Assembly (NCBI RefSeq): GCF_000315425.1
Contig: NZ_JH992925.1
Location: 62,001 to 126,000, forward strand
Source: Massilia timonae CCUG 45783
Lineage (GTDB): Bacteria; Pseudomonadota; Gammaproteobacteria; Burkholderiales; Burkholderiaceae_D
Direction: 5' to 3'
DNA length: 64,000 nucleotides
The translations under genes and the position numbers were made by a program. Positions 1-10,967 of this stretch are shown here, piece after piece (positions within the stretch are counted from its first letter, which is position 1; every line of letters starts with the position of its first letter). The notes under the pieces are model-generated. The model was given only the letters and a program-made list of their open reading frames with translations. It had not been told where the DNA came from and searched no databases.

Positions 1-353
1 GCGGCCAGGGTCATCGTGATCAGGCCGCCCATCGAGGTGCCGATGAAGACGGCGCGCGCGATGCCCAGCGCATGCATCAGGGCCACCACGTCGGCGGCGT
101 ACACCAGCGGCGTGTAGTTGGCCGGGTTCGGGTCGCGCGCCGAGTGGCCGCGGCCGCGCACGTCGACCGCCAGCACGCGGCGTCCGAGTCCGGCCACCTG
201 CGGGGCCAGTTCGTCGAAGTCGAGCGAGTTGCGGGTGAGGCCGTGGATGCAGATCACGGGCAGGCGGGCCGGGCCGCCTGCGCCGTGGTAATCGCGTGCG
301 TAGAGGGCGAGGCCGTCGCTGCTGGTGTAGGTGATGGGGGAGCTGGTTGGCAC
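1..353 (-). CDS. Alpha/beta hydrolase, C-terminus cut off by window edge
   Basis: N-terminal 117 residues of an alpha/beta-hydrolase-fold enzyme. Visible are the oxyanion-hole HG (residues 37-38, in VICIHGLTRN), the strand-turn DVRGRGHS near residues 64-71, and the nucleophile elbow GTSMGG with Ser107. The catalytic Asp and His lie outside the window. I chose the GTG at 353 because AGGAA lies just upstream and translation begins directly with the first strand of the fold. The substrate cannot be inferred: this family includes esterases, haloperoxidase-like and C-C bond hydrolases. It points the same way as the TonB receptor upstream of it, but a repeat-containing 177-bp gap separates them. 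Confidence 0.8.
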   Translation of the reverse strand, partial: MPTSSPITYTSSDGLALYARDYHGAGGPARLPVICIHGLTRNSLDFDELAPQVAGLGRRVLAVDVRGRGHSARDPNPANYTPLVYAADVVALMHALGIARAVFIGTSMGGLITMTLA

Positions 354-408
354 GCGGCGGTTCCTGTTCAGTGTTCGATTTTTTTGACGTTTGCGACGCT
401 GGTGAAGA

Positions 409-438
409 ACTGGGGTCCCCGCCTGCGCGGGGATGACG
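409..438. repeat. Dispersed REP-like palindrome
   Basis: A hairpin with arms TCCCCGC and GCGGGGA around CTGC (416-433), set in the wider sequence AACTGGGGTCCCC...GGGGATGACG. I recall this type as a common intergenic palindrome in Burkholderiales and other proteobacteria. It lies between the stop of the TonB receptor gene and the hydrolase start. Only this copy is present in the window. Confidence 0.6.
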
Positions 439-463
439 TGCGGCTTCGATGCCGCCGCTGGTT

Positions 464-523
464 TTTCGGGTGGCTTCGTTTGCTGCAGCGGGCCTTTCGG
501 GTGGCTTCGCTCGCTGCAGCGGG
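464..523. repeat. Tandem pair of 29-bp direct repeats
   Basis: Two copies of a 29-bp unit beginning TTTCGGGTGGCTTCG and ending GCTGCAGCGGG, at 464-492 and 495-523. They differ at two positions. They sit immediately after the stop codon (531) of the TonB-dependent receptor gene. No function is evident. Confidence 0.7.
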
Positions 524-530
524 TTTGCTC

Positions 531-2816
<2,286 letters not shown>

Positions 2817-2931
2817 TCTAGTCTCCTCATTTTTGGTATGGCATGCAATCGAGCATACGTGCGATCGAGCGCATGCCAGGCAGTGTGCCAAGGTCGGGTT
2901 TGGTTGAATAGTCAACAATCGCCCACCCCGT

Positions 2932-2947
2932 TGTGCATGAATGCACA
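2932..2947. promoter_or_regulatory. Palindrome 1, candidate LysR operator
   Basis: Perfect 16-bp inverted repeat TGTGCAT-GA-ATGCACA in the divergent region between the TonB receptor (starts 2816) and the LysR gene (starts 3100). A second, nearly identical site lies 120 bp away centre to centre. Assignment to the adjacent LysR protein is inference. Confidence 0.5.
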
Positions 2948-3051
2948 GCCCGCTTGCCGGCCCGCGTTGTGAGCTTTCCTAGGGACAGATGCCGCAGCGC
3001 ACCATTTCTGTGCCACTGCAGACATCGTCGGTAAATTGCTTGCAGAGGGAA

Positions 3052-3067
3052 TGTGCACGAGCGCACA
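3052..3067. promoter_or_regulatory. Palindrome 2, candidate LysR operator
   Basis: Second copy of the palindrome at 2932: TGTGCAC-GA-GCGCACA, with six of seven arm positions symmetric and the same GA centre. It lies 33 bp upstream of the LysR start codon, where autorepression would be expected. Confidence 0.5.
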
Positions 3068-3099
3068 ATGTGTCATCTTGATATCTGACAAGCGATCTC

Positions 3100-4026
3100 A
3101 TGAATACGCTTCCGGAGTGGACGGACTTACGATTCTTTCTCGAGCTGGCCCGCGCCGGCACCCTGTCGGGCGCCTCGCGCCGCCTCGACGTCGAGCACAC
3201 GACCGTCGCGCGCCGCATCGACCGGCTCGAGACCCAGCTCGGCGCGACCCTGTTCGACCGCTCGCGCGAGGGTTATGAGCTGACCGAGGTCGGCCTGGCC
3301 CTGCTGCCGCACGCCGAGGCGATGGAAGGGGCGGCGCTGGCGGCGGCCGAGCAGATCGGCGGGGCCGAGGTGGCGGCCCACGGCGTGGTGCGGCTCGGAG
3401 TGCCCGAAGTATTCGGCGTGAAGGTCGTGGCGCCGCTATTGGTCGGCCTGCTGGACCAGCACCCGGACCTGCAGATCGACCTGCTGGCGCTGCCGCGCTT
3501 CGCCAACCTGGCCAACCGCGAGGCCGATCTCGGCGTGATGCTCGATCCGCCCACCACCGGCCGCTACGTGGTCACGCGCCTGGCCTCGTTCCACTTCTAC
3601 CTGTATGCGGCCCCGAGCTACCTGGCGCGCCATCCGGCCATCCGCACCCAGGCCGACCTGGCGCGCCACGACTTCGTCGACTACGTGCAGGACCGTCTCG
3701 CCAGCCGCGAGCTGTCGTACCTGAACGAGCTGGGTTTCACGCCGCGCCGGCGCATGTGCTGCTCGGGCATGACGGCGCAGATCGAGGCGGCGTCGCTGGG
3801 CATGGGCCTCATGATGGCGCCGCCCTATGCGGTGCCGGACGATGGCCGGCTGGTGCCGGTGCTGCCGGGTTTTTCGGCCGAGCGCTCGTTCTGGCTGGCG
3901 GCGCCGACCGACCTGTATCGCCTGCGCCGCGTGAAGGTGGTGTGGGACGTGCTGCGCGAGTACGCCGACAGCTCGCCGAGCCTGTTCGTCCAGGGCGGCA
4001 TGCAGCCTGCATTGGCGCCGGATTGA
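3100..4026 (+). CDS. LysR-family transcriptional regulator
   Basis: 308-aa LysR-type regulator. The N-terminal winged helix-turn-helix occupies residues 1-65 (LRFFLELARAGTLSGASRRL, then TVARRIDRLE and LFDRSREGYELT). The effector-binding domain begins near residue 92 (VRLGVPEVFG). The helix has HTTVARRI where many members have QPAVSRQI; this variant is common in proteobacterial LysR proteins. It is divergent from the TonB receptor gene and probably regulates it and itself through the TGTGCAT palindromes; that link is inference. The following gene (mdcR) starts 55 bp downstream in the same direction but belongs to the malonate locus. Confidence 0.88.
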   Translation: MNTLPEWTDLRFFLELARAGTLSGASRRLDVEHTTVARRIDRLETQLGATLFDRSREGYELTEVGLALLPHAEAMEGAALAAAEQIGGAEVAAHGVVRLGVPEVFGVKVVAPLLVGLLDQHPDLQIDLLALPRFANLANREADLGVMLDPPTTGRYVVTRLASFHFYLYAAPSYLARHPAIRTQADLARHDFVDYVQDRLASRELSYLNELGFTPRRRMCCSGMTAQIEAASLGMGLMMAPPYAVPDDGRLVPVLPGFSAERSFWLAAPTDLYRLRRVKVVWDVLREYADSSPSLFVQGGMQPALAPD

Positions 4027-4080
4027 AGAGCGCGGTATCCTCGCAAGGTTCATTCAAGGTTCATCTTCATAAGGGCCCCC

Positions 4081-4995
4081 ATGCGCAGCCAGATCAGCGA
4101 CGACATCACCTTCCGCAAACTCGAGATCCTGCTGGCCTATATGGAAGGCGGCAACCTGAACGCCGCCGCGCGCATGCTCGACATCAGCGCGGTGAGCGTG
4201 CACCGCGCGCTGCACTCGCTCGAGGAGGGCATGAGCTGCCAGCTGTTCAGCCTGCAGGGCCGCAACCTGATCCCGAACGAGGCGGCCCAGGTGCTGGCCG
4301 ATGTCAGCCGCGAAGTGGTCAAGCTGATGGCGGACGGGATCGCCGCCACGCGCTCGGCGGCCGGCTATTCGGCCGACCATCTCAGGATCGGCTCGCTGTA
4401 TTCGTTGACGACGGGGGCGATCCCCGAGGTCATCATCGGCATCAAGCTGCGCAAGCAGGAGATCGAGACCGAGCTGGTGCTGGGCTCGAACGCCGAGCTG
4501 CTGCACAAGCTGAAGCAGAACGCGATCGACGCGGCGCTGATGGGGATGCCCGATCCCGATCCCGAGATCGAATCGATCCCGCTGTTCGAGGACGACGTGT
4601 TCTTCGCCGCGCCGGCCGGCTCGCCCTACGCGAAGATGAAGGAAGTCGACCTGCGCGCCTGCGCGTCCGAGAAATTCGTGTGCCTGAAGGATGGCTTCGT
4701 GACCCTCACCGGTTTCCAGGAAGCCTTCCGCATCGCCGGCTATGCGCCGACCATCGTCACCCGCGTGGGCGACATCTTCTCGCTGATGAACCTGGTGGCG
4801 GCCGGCATCGGCTACACCCTGCTGCCGGGCCGGGTGCGCAATGCCTTCGGCGACAAGGTGCAGCTGATCCCCCTGAAAGCCGACTATCACATGCAACAGA
4901 CCATCGGCCTGAGCTTTTTGCGGGTGCGGGAACGCGACCCCAATCTGCTGGCGCTGGCGGCCGTGTGCCGCATGCTCAAGCACAGGAGCGCCTGA
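4081..4995 (+). CDS. mdcR: LysR-type malonate regulator
   Basis: 304-aa LysR-family protein that heads the malonate decarboxylase locus, matching MdcR in size and position. The HTH lies at about residues 12-60 (KLEILLAYMEGGNLNAAARM, then HRALHSLEEGMSCQLF). The ligand-binding domain begins near residue 100 (LRIGSLYSLTTGAIPEVI). In characterised systems MdcR activates mdc genes in response to malonate; here the role is inferred from context. It is transcribed in the same direction as the operon and is separated from the carrier gene by 242 bp, enough for a regulated promoter. Confidence 0.82.
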   Translation: MRSQISDDITFRKLEILLAYMEGGNLNAAARMLDISAVSVHRALHSLEEGMSCQLFSLQGRNLIPNEAAQVLADVSREVVKLMADGIAATRSAAGYSADHLRIGSLYSLTTGAIPEVIIGIKLRKQEIETELVLGSNAELLHKLKQNAIDAALMGMPDPDPEIESIPLFEDDVFFAAPAGSPYAKMKEVDLRACASEKFVCLKDGFVTLTGFQEAFRIAGYAPTIVTRVGDIFSLMNLVAAGIGYTLLPGRVRNAFGDKVQLIPLKADYHMQQTIGLSFLRVRERDPNLLALAAVCRMLKHRSA

Positions 4996-5119
4996 TACCG
5001 CAGCGCAGCATCCGGGCCAACTTTTAGGTCGACAGTTTCGCTGACAGTAAACGTTTCCGACCGGGCGTAATTGATCTCCAGTCCAATCGCGGTTAACTTG
5101 GCAGCACAAATAGCTCACC

Positions 5120-5150
5120 AAGAGCCCGACTCAAGAGCGTAACTAAGAGC
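5120..5150 (+). promoter_or_regulatory. Three AAGAGC direct repeats upstream of the malonate operon
   Basis: AAGAGC occurs at 5120-5125, 5133-5138 and 5145-5150, with periods of 13 and 12 bp, in the 242-bp gap between mdcR and the carrier gene. It may be part of an operator or leader. The hexamer is short, so chance cannot be excluded. Confidence 0.25.
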
Positions 5151-5237
5151 ATGGCCCGCACGGGATCATGTACTGGAGACGTACCACCCGCGGCCACACC
5201 GGTTGGAGCCGGCGCCGCACCTCGAAGGAGCCTCGCC

Positions 5238-6662
5238 GTGTCCTCTCATGTCATTGCAATCTGCGTCCTGGCGCTGATGTTCATCGTCGCCACCGCCATG
5301 CCCATCAATATGGGCGTCATCGCCTTCGTCGGCGCCTTCCTGGTCGGCACCCTGATCGCCGGCATGGAAACCAAGGCCATCATGTCCGGCTACCCGGCCG
5401 AACTGTTCCTGACCCTGGTCGGCATCACCTTCCTGTTCGCCCAGGCCCAGAACAACGGCACCATCGACTGGCTGGTGCGGCTCGCGGTGCGCGCCGTCGG
5501 CGGGCGCATCGCGGCCATCCCCTGGGTCATGTTCGCGATCACCGCCTTGCTCACCTCGGTGGGCGCGGTCAGCCCGGCGGCGGTGGCGATCATCGCGCCG
5601 ATCGCGCTCGGCTTCGCGGCCAAGTACAAGATCAATCCCCTCATGATGGGCCTGCTGGTGATCCACGGCGCCCAGGGCGGCGGCTTCTCGCCGATCAGCA
5701 TCTACGGGGGCATCACCAACAAGGTCGTGATGGAAGCGGGGCTGCCGATCTCGCCGCTGACCACCGCCTTCACCAGCCTGGGCGTCAACCTGGCGGTGTC
5801 GGTGCTGCTGTTCTTCGCCTTCGGCGGCGCCAAGCTGATGCGCCAGCAGGTGCCGAAGGCCGAACGCTCGGGCAAGGGCCTGCCGGTCTCGCCGTTCGGT
5901 CCGCCGGTGGCGGTGGCGGCCCAGGGCCCGCAGATCTATGGCGACGCCGAGAATGAATCGGCCAGCGAGGAACGCCTGACCAAGGAACGTTCGAGCGCGG
6001 CCGTCGGCGCCGTGAGCGCCACCGGCTCGGGCAGCGCGGCCGGCCATGCCGGCGTCGACCTGAACGAAGGCCCGACCTTCCACCAGATGTTCACCGTGGT
6101 CGGCCTGATCGCGCTGGCCGTGCTGACCCTGCTGTACAAGCTCGACATCGGTTTCGTGGCCATCACCATCGGCCTGCTCATCTCGATCCTGTCGCCGCAG
6201 GTGCAGAAACGCGCCATCGGCCAGGTGTCGTGGCCGGAGATCATGCTGATCGTCGGCGTCAGCACTTATGTCGGCGTGATGCAGAAGATGGGCACCATCA
6301 CCTGGGTCGGCGACAGCGCCGCCAGCCTGGCTTCGCCACTGACCGTGGCCCTGCTGCTGCTGTTCGTCGGCGCGATCGTCTCGGCCTTCGCTTCCTCGAC
6401 CGCGGTGCTGGGCTCCCTGATCCCGCTGGCGGTGCCGTTCCTGGCCTCGGGCACCGGCGTCGATCCGATCGGCTTCATCGCCGCTATGGCGGTCGCCTCG
6501 ACCATCGTCGACGTCAGCCCGTTCTCGACCAACGGCGCGCTGGTCCTGGCCAGCGCCCAGCACATCGACCGCGACGTCTTTCTACGGCAGCTGATGATCT
6601 ATGGCGGCATCGTCACCCTGGTGGCGCCGCTCGTGCTGTGGGTGTTGTTCGTGGTGTTCTGA
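5238..6662 (+). CDS. MatC-type dicarboxylate (malonate) carrier
   Basis: 474-aa inner-membrane carrier resembling the MatC (dicarboxylate carrier MatC N-terminal) family of the ion-transporter superfamily. Hydrophobic segments are dense at both ends (AICVLALMFIVATAMP..., TLVGITFLFAQAQNNG, then VSTYVGVMQKMGTITWVG and AFASSTAVLGSLIPLAVP). They are separated by a central hydrophilic loop of about 90 residues, from KLMRQQ to EGPTFHQM, that is unusually long. I chose GTG 5238 because GAAGGAG lies 7 nt upstream and the first membrane segment then begins at once; an ATG at 5151 would add 29 residues without a good ribosome site. It precedes mdcA by 33 bp and takes the position held by MdcL/MdcM in other malonate loci, so malonate uptake is the likely role. 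Confidence 0.82.
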   Translation: MSSHVIAICVLALMFIVATAMPINMGVIAFVGAFLVGTLIAGMETKAIMSGYPAELFLTLVGITFLFAQAQNNGTIDWLVRLAVRAVGGRIAAIPWVMFAITALLTSVGAVSPAAVAIIAPIALGFAAKYKINPLMMGLLVIHGAQGGGFSPISIYGGITNKVVMEAGLPISPLTTAFTSLGVNLAVSVLLFFAFGGAKLMRQQVPKAERSGKGLPVSPFGPPVAVAAQGPQIYGDAENESASEERLTKERSSAAVGAVSATGSGSAAGHAGVDLNEGPTFHQMFTVVGLIALAVLTLLYKLDIGFVAITIGLLISILSPQVQKRAIGQVSWPEIMLIVGVSTYVGVMQKMGTITWVGDSAASLASPLTVALLLLFVGAIVSAFASSTAVLGSLIPLAVPFLASGTGVDPIGFIAAMAVASTIVDVSPFSTNGALVLASAQHIDRDVFLRQLMIYGGIVTLVAPLVLWVLFVVF

Positions 6663-6695
6663 GGGCACACATATTTTGCAATAACAGGAAATCTC

Positions 6696-8363
6696 ATGAA
6701 TCAAGCTGAAGGCCGCTGGACTACCCAGCAACGCAACCGCGGCGATCGCCTGGCACGGGTCCAGGCGGCGCTCGGCGGGGCGCTGGACGGCAAGATCGTC
6801 CAGGCCGCGCACATCGTCGACCTGCTCAATGCCGTGCTGGAGCCGGGCGATCGGGTCTGCCTGGAGGGGAACAACCAGAAGCAGGCCGATTTCCTGGGCA
6901 AGGCATTGACGAAAGTCGACACCGGCCGCGTGCATGACCTGCACATGCTGCTGTCGGTGCTGTCGCTGCCGGAGCACCTCGACGTGTTCGATAAGGGGAT
7001 CGCCTCGAAGCTGGACTTTTCGTTCTCCGGCCCGCAAGCCGGCCGCCTGGCCAAGCTGGCCCAAAGCGGCAAGCTGAATATCGGCGCGATCCACACCTAC
7101 CTGGAGCTGTTCGCGCGCTACTTCATCGACCTCACGCCGCGCGTGGCGCTGGTGGCGGCCGAGATGGCCGACCGCGAGGGCAACCTGTACACCGGCCCGA
7201 ACACCGAGGACACGCCGGCCATCGCCGAAGCGACCGCCTTCAAGAGCGGCATCGTGATCGCCCAGGTCAACCAGATCGTCGACAAGCTGCCGCGCGTCGA
7301 CATCCCGGGCGACTGGGTCGGCTACGTGGTGCAGTCGCCGACCCCGTACTACATCGAGCCGCTGTTCACGCGCGATCCGGCCCTGATCTCCGAGATCCAG
7401 GTGTTGATGGCGATGATGGCGATCAAGGGCATCTATGCCGAGTACGAGATCGAGCGCCTGAACCACGGCATCGGCTTCGACACCGCCGCCATCGAGCTGC
7501 TGCTGCCGACCTATGCCGCCGATCTTGGCTTGAAGGGGAAGATCGCGCGCCACTGGGCCCTGAACCCGCACCCGGCGCTGATTCCCGCGATCGAAGCCGG
7601 CTTCGTGGAATCGGTGCACTCCTTCGGCTCCGAGCTGGGCATGGAAAAATACATCGGCGCGCGGCCGGACGTGTTCTTCGTCGGGCCGGACGGCTCGATG
7701 CGCAGCAACCGCGCGTTCTCCCAGGCGGCCGGCCACTACGCCTGCGACATGTTCATCGGCTCGACCCTGCAGATCGACTTGCAGGGCAATTCGTCGACCG
7801 CGACCCTGGGCCGCATCGCCGGCTTCGGCGGCGCGCCGAACATGGGCGCCGATGCGCGCGGCCGGCGCCACCCGAGCAAGGCCTGGCTCAAGGCCGGCGA
7901 ACAGGCGCGGCAGGGCCGCAACGTGATCCCGCGCGGGCAGAAGCTGGTGGTGCAGATGGTCGAGACCTTCCGCGAGCACATGGCGCCGGCGTTCGTGGAA
8001 AAGCTCGACGCCTGGCAGCTGGCCGAGCAGGCGAACATGGCGATCCCGCCGGTGATGATCTATGGCGACGACGTCACCCACATCCTGACCGAAGAGGGCA
8101 TCGCCAACCTGCTGTTGTGCCGCACCGAGGAAGAACGCGAGCAGGCGATCCGCGGCGTGGCCGGCTATACGCCGGTCGGCATGGGGCGCGACAAGCGCAT
8201 GGTCGAGAACCTGCGCGACCGCGGCATCGTCCAGCGCCCCGAAGACCTCGGCATCGACAAACGAATGGCGACCCGCGACCTGCTGGCCGCCAAGAACATG
8301 AAGGGCCTGGTGCGCGCATCCGGCGGCTTGTACGACCCGCCGAAGCGCTTCAGGAACTGGTGA
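6696..8363 (+). CDS. mdcA: Malonate decarboxylase alpha subunit (acetyl-ACP:malonate ACP transferase)
   Basis: 555-aa alpha subunit, of normal length for the family. It moves the prosthetic-group-bearing ACP from acetate to malonate, giving malonyl-S-ACP plus acetate, and is related to CoA transferases. Recognisable blocks include RGDRLARVQAAL, GLKGKIARHWALNPHPALIP, and the Gly/Asn-rich GGAPNMGADARGRRHPSKAW. The ribosome site AGGAAAT precedes ATG 6696. It is the first enzyme gene of a tightly packed run (mdcA-C-D-E-G-B-H), 10 bp before mdcC. Confidence 0.95.
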   Translation: MNQAEGRWTTQQRNRGDRLARVQAALGGALDGKIVQAAHIVDLLNAVLEPGDRVCLEGNNQKQADFLGKALTKVDTGRVHDLHMLLSVLSLPEHLDVFDKGIASKLDFSFSGPQAGRLAKLAQSGKLNIGAIHTYLELFARYFIDLTPRVALVAAEMADREGNLYTGPNTEDTPAIAEATAFKSGIVIAQVNQIVDKLPRVDIPGDWVGYVVQSPTPYYIEPLFTRDPALISEIQVLMAMMAIKGIYAEYEIERLNHGIGFDTAAIELLLPTYAADLGLKGKIARHWALNPHPALIPAIEAGFVESVHSFGSELGMEKYIGARPDVFFVGPDGSMRSNRAFSQAAGHYACDMFIGSTLQIDLQGNSSTATLGRIAGFGGAPNMGADARGRRHPSKAWLKAGEQARQGRNVIPRGQKLVVQMVETFREHMAPAFVEKLDAWQLAEQANMAIPPVMIYGDDVTHILTEEGIANLLLCRTEEEREQAIRGVAGYTPVGMGRDKRMVENLRDRGIVQRPEDLGIDKRMATRDLLAAKNMKGLVRASGGLYDPPKRFRNW

Positions 8364-8373
8364 GGAAACAACC

Positions 8374-8688
8374 ATGGAAACGTTGAAATACCGTTTCGAG
8401 CAGGGCAGGCGTTCCCTGGCCGGCATGCCGCAGCTGGTGGGCGTGGTCGGCTCGGGCAATCTCGAGGTGCTGATCGAGCCGTCGCCCTTGCAGGGCGCGT
8501 GCGAGATCGAGGTGCGCACCGCGGCCGTCGGCTTCGGCGCCACCTGGCAGGCCGTGATGGCCGATTTTCACGATCGCTGGAGTCTCGCCGACGCGCGCAT
8601 CAGCATCAACGACATGGGGGCCACGCCGGCCGTGGTCAGCCTGCGGCTCGACCAGGCGGTGGAGTCCCTGACTGGAGGCGCAGTATGA
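8374..8688 (+). CDS. mdcC: Malonate decarboxylase acyl carrier protein (delta subunit)
   Basis: 104-aa acyl carrier subunit. Ser27 in VGVVGSGNLEVL is the predicted attachment site of the 2'-(5''-phosphoribosyl)-3'-dephospho-CoA prosthetic group made and attached by MdcB and MdcG. Length and sequence match MdcC/MadE-type carriers rather than phosphopantetheine ACPs. Its stop overlaps the mdcD start as ATGA (8685-8688), indicating translational coupling. Confidence 0.93.
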   Translation: METLKYRFEQGRRSLAGMPQLVGVVGSGNLEVLIEPSPLQGACEIEVRTAAVGFGATWQAVMADFHDRWSLADARISINDMGATPAVVSLRLDQAVESLTGGAV

Positions 8689-9584
8689 GCAGCTACCAGG
8701 AACTGACGGCGCGCCAGCGCATTCCGGCGATCTTCGACCCCGGCAGCTTCGAGGAATTCCTGCCGCCGGGCGAACGGGTGGCGAGTCCGCACCTGGCCCA
8801 GCTCGATGCGCCGGTGTCGTTCGACGACGGCGTCGTCGTCGGCCGCGGCAAGCTCGATGGCAAGCTGGTGTTCGGGGCCGCGCAAGAGGGCGGCTTCATG
8901 GGCGGCGCGGTGGGCGAGGTCCACGGCGCCAAGCTGGTGGGCATGCTGCGCCGCGCGATCGACGAGCATGCGCACGCGGTGCTGCTGCTGCTGGAATCGG
9001 GCGGGGTGCGCCTGCACGAGGCCAATGCCGGCCTGATCGCGGTGTCGGAAGTGATGCGCGCCATGCTGGATGTGCGCGCGGCCGGCATCCCGGTGGTGGC
9101 GGTGGTGGGCGGCGCCAACGGCTGCTTCGGCGGCATGGGCATCGCGGCGCGCTGCGCCAACACCGTCATCATGTCCGAGGAAGGGCGGCTGGCGATGTCC
9201 GGCCCCGAGGTGATCGAGACCGCCAACGGGGTCGAGGAATTCGATTCGCGCGACCGCGCGCTGGTCTGGCGCACCACGGGCGGCAAGCACCGCTACCTGC
9301 TGGGCGATTGCCAGGTGCTGGTGGCGGGCGAGTCGCAAGCCTTCCGCGCGGCCGCCATCGCGGCGATCGCCGAGCTGCGTGGCGGCGAAGTGCGCCTGAC
9401 CCTCGAAGGCCTGCTGGCCGAGCAGGCCATGCTGGCGCGGCGCCTGCGCGACGCCGACGGGCTGAAAGAACCGATGGAAGTATGGCGGCAGCTCGGCGTG
9501 CCGGAACCCGCCAGGGTGCCGATGCTGGAAGCCGATGCCTTCCTCGACATGGCGGCGCAATACCGCGCCACAAGCGGAGATTGA
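8685..9584 (+). CDS. mdcD: Malonate decarboxylase beta subunit
   Basis: 299-aa carboxyltransferase-like (crotonase-fold) beta subunit. With MdcE it decarboxylates malonyl-S-ACP to acetyl-S-ACP and CO2 in the cytoplasm. Visible are the acyl-binding Gly-rich segments AAQEGGFMGGAVGEVHGAK and GGANGCFGGMGIAARC, and GPEVIETANGVEEFDSRD. The start is fixed by the ATGA overlap with mdcC and GGAGG upstream; a longer in-frame ORF from 8499 would run through mdcC and is rejected. mdcE starts 2 bp after the stop. Confidence 0.95.
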   Translation: MSSYQELTARQRIPAIFDPGSFEEFLPPGERVASPHLAQLDAPVSFDDGVVVGRGKLDGKLVFGAAQEGGFMGGAVGEVHGAKLVGMLRRAIDEHAHAVLLLLESGGVRLHEANAGLIAVSEVMRAMLDVRAAGIPVVAVVGGANGCFGGMGIAARCANTVIMSEEGRLAMSGPEVIETANGVEEFDSRDRALVWRTTGGKHRYLLGDCQVLVAGESQAFRAAAIAAIAELRGGEVRLTLEGLLAEQAMLARRLRDADGLKEPMEVWRQLGVPEPARVPMLEADAFLDMAAQYRATSGD

Positions 9585-9586
9585 CG

Positions 9587-10303
9587 ATGGATTGGCAACT
9601 ACTTACAACCCAGCTTTTCCCGGGCGGTCATGAGATCGTCGAACGCGACAACTTTTTATCGGGCACGGCGCAGGTCGACGGCCAGCCGGTCGCCGTGATC
9701 GGCACCACCGGCCACACGCCGATCGGCATCGAGATCGCGCTGGCCCAGGCGCAGGCGATCCTCCAGACCGTGCGGGAGCATCCGGGACGGCCGATCCTGA
9801 TCCTGGTCGATACGCAGGGGCAGCGCCTGCGCCATCGCGACGAGATGTTGGGCATTAACAGCTTCATGGCCCACCTGGGCAAGTGCGTCGACCTGGCGCG
9901 CCGCCAGGGGCATACGGTGATCGGCCTGGTGTACGACCAGGCGCTGTCGGGCGGTTTCATCACCAGCGGCCTGATCGCGAGCGCCTGCTATGCGCTGCCG
10001 CAGTCGACCATCCGCGTGATGGGTCTCCCGGCGATGGCGCGCATCACCAAGGTGCCCGAAGAACGCCTGACCGAGCTGGCTCGGGACAATCCGGTGTTCG
10101 CGCCGGGCCCCGAAAACTACCTGCGCATGGGCGGCCTGCACGGCATTTGGGAAGACGATCTTGCCGCGCAGCTGGTGCGCGCGCTGCGCGACGCCACGGA
10201 TGAAGACCGGCGCATGGCGCTGGGACGCGAGCGCGGCGGGCGCCTGATGGCGCAGCCGGTGGCCGAGGCGGTCAGGAGTGGCGGCCATGTTCGCGCGGCA
10301 TGA
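9587..10303 (+). CDS. mdcE: Malonate decarboxylase gamma subunit
   Basis: 238-aa gamma subunit, partner of MdcD in the decarboxylase. It has the crotonase-like blocks ILILVDTQGQRLRHRDEML and YDQALSGGFITSGLIAS. ATG 9587 is preceded by GCGGAG and follows the mdcD stop by 2 bp. Its 3' end overlaps the start of mdcG by 17 bp. Confidence 0.93.
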   Translation: MDWQLLTTQLFPGGHEIVERDNFLSGTAQVDGQPVAVIGTTGHTPIGIEIALAQAQAILQTVREHPGRPILILVDTQGQRLRHRDEMLGINSFMAHLGKCVDLARRQGHTVIGLVYDQALSGGFITSGLIASACYALPQSTIRVMGLPAMARITKVPEERLTELARDNPVFAPGPENYLRMGGLHGIWEDDLAAQLVRALRDATDEDRRMALGRERGGRLMAQPVAEAVRSGGHVRAA

Positions 10304-10967
10304 CCTGGTGTGGCTGACGCCCCGCGGCTGGCAGCGCGTGCGCGCCGGCGCGCCCGAAGCGGCGCTGGCCGCGCTCGACCGCTGGCGCGACGGCGGCTGG
10401 CCGGCCGTGGTGCGGCGCGCCGAGGCCGAGATGGCGGCGAACGAGGTGGCGATCGGCTTTCCGCTGCCGCCGCGCCTTGAAGAGGGCGGCAAGCTGAAGT
10501 TCGGCTGCCGGGTCGAGCTGTCCGATATTGGCCGGCGCACGCGCGCCTTGCCGCTGGTCGCGGCCCTGGACGCGGTGCCGGAGCAGTGGCGCGACAGCCT
10601 GGCCCTGCTCGAAAGCCAGGCCGCGGATGCCGGCGTGGGCCTGGCGGTGTACGGCTCGGTGGCGTTGGCGGCGCTGACCGGCCAGTACTACCTGACGCCG
10701 CATTCCGACATCGACGTGCTGCTGCAGCCCACCAGCCGGCGCCAGCTGATGAAGGGGCTGGACCTGCTGGCCTGGCATGCGGGCATCCTGCCGCTCGACG
10801 GCGAAGTGGTGTTTCCCGACGGCCGCGCGGTGGCCTGGAAGGAGCTGCGCGCGGCGTTTGCCGGCGCCCCGGGCACGCGCGTGCTGACCAAGGGACTGCA
10901 CCGGATAGCGCTGGTGCTGCCCGAAGAACTGATCGCGACGCTGGAGGAAGAGACGTGCCTGAATTGA
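10287..10967 (+). CDS. mdcG: Malonate decarboxylase holo-ACP synthase (phosphoribosyl-dephospho-CoA transferase)
   Basis: 226-aa nucleotidyltransferase that attaches the phosphoribosyl-dephospho-CoA group to the MdcC serine. The active-site signature is VYGSVALAALTG followed by HSDIDVLL (Gly123-Ser124, Asp141, Asp143). I chose ATG 10287 because AGGAG lies 8 nt upstream; a GTG at 10278 overlaps that ribosome site. It overlaps both mdcE (17 bp) and mdcB (13 bp), so the three are translationally coupled. Confidence 0.9.
   Translation: MFARHDLVWLTPRGWQRVRAGAPEAALAALDRWRDGGWPAVVRRAEAEMAANEVAIGFPLPPRLEEGGKLKFGCRVELSDIGRRTRALPLVAALDAVPEQWRDSLALLESQAADAGVGLAVYGSVALAALTGQYYLTPHSDIDVLLQPTSRRQLMKGLDLLAWHAGILPLDGEVVFPDGRAVAWKELRAAFAGAPGTRVLTKGLHRIALVLPEELIATLEEETCLN

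Noticed and set aside
4054-5121. 355-aa minus-strand ORF antisense to mdcR
   Set aside because: Shadow of a clear LysR gene; composition bias only.
5151-5237. N-terminal extension of the MatC carrier from ATG 5151
   Set aside because: No ribosome site, Pro/Gly/Ala-rich and not membrane-like; GTG 5238 has GAAGGAG.
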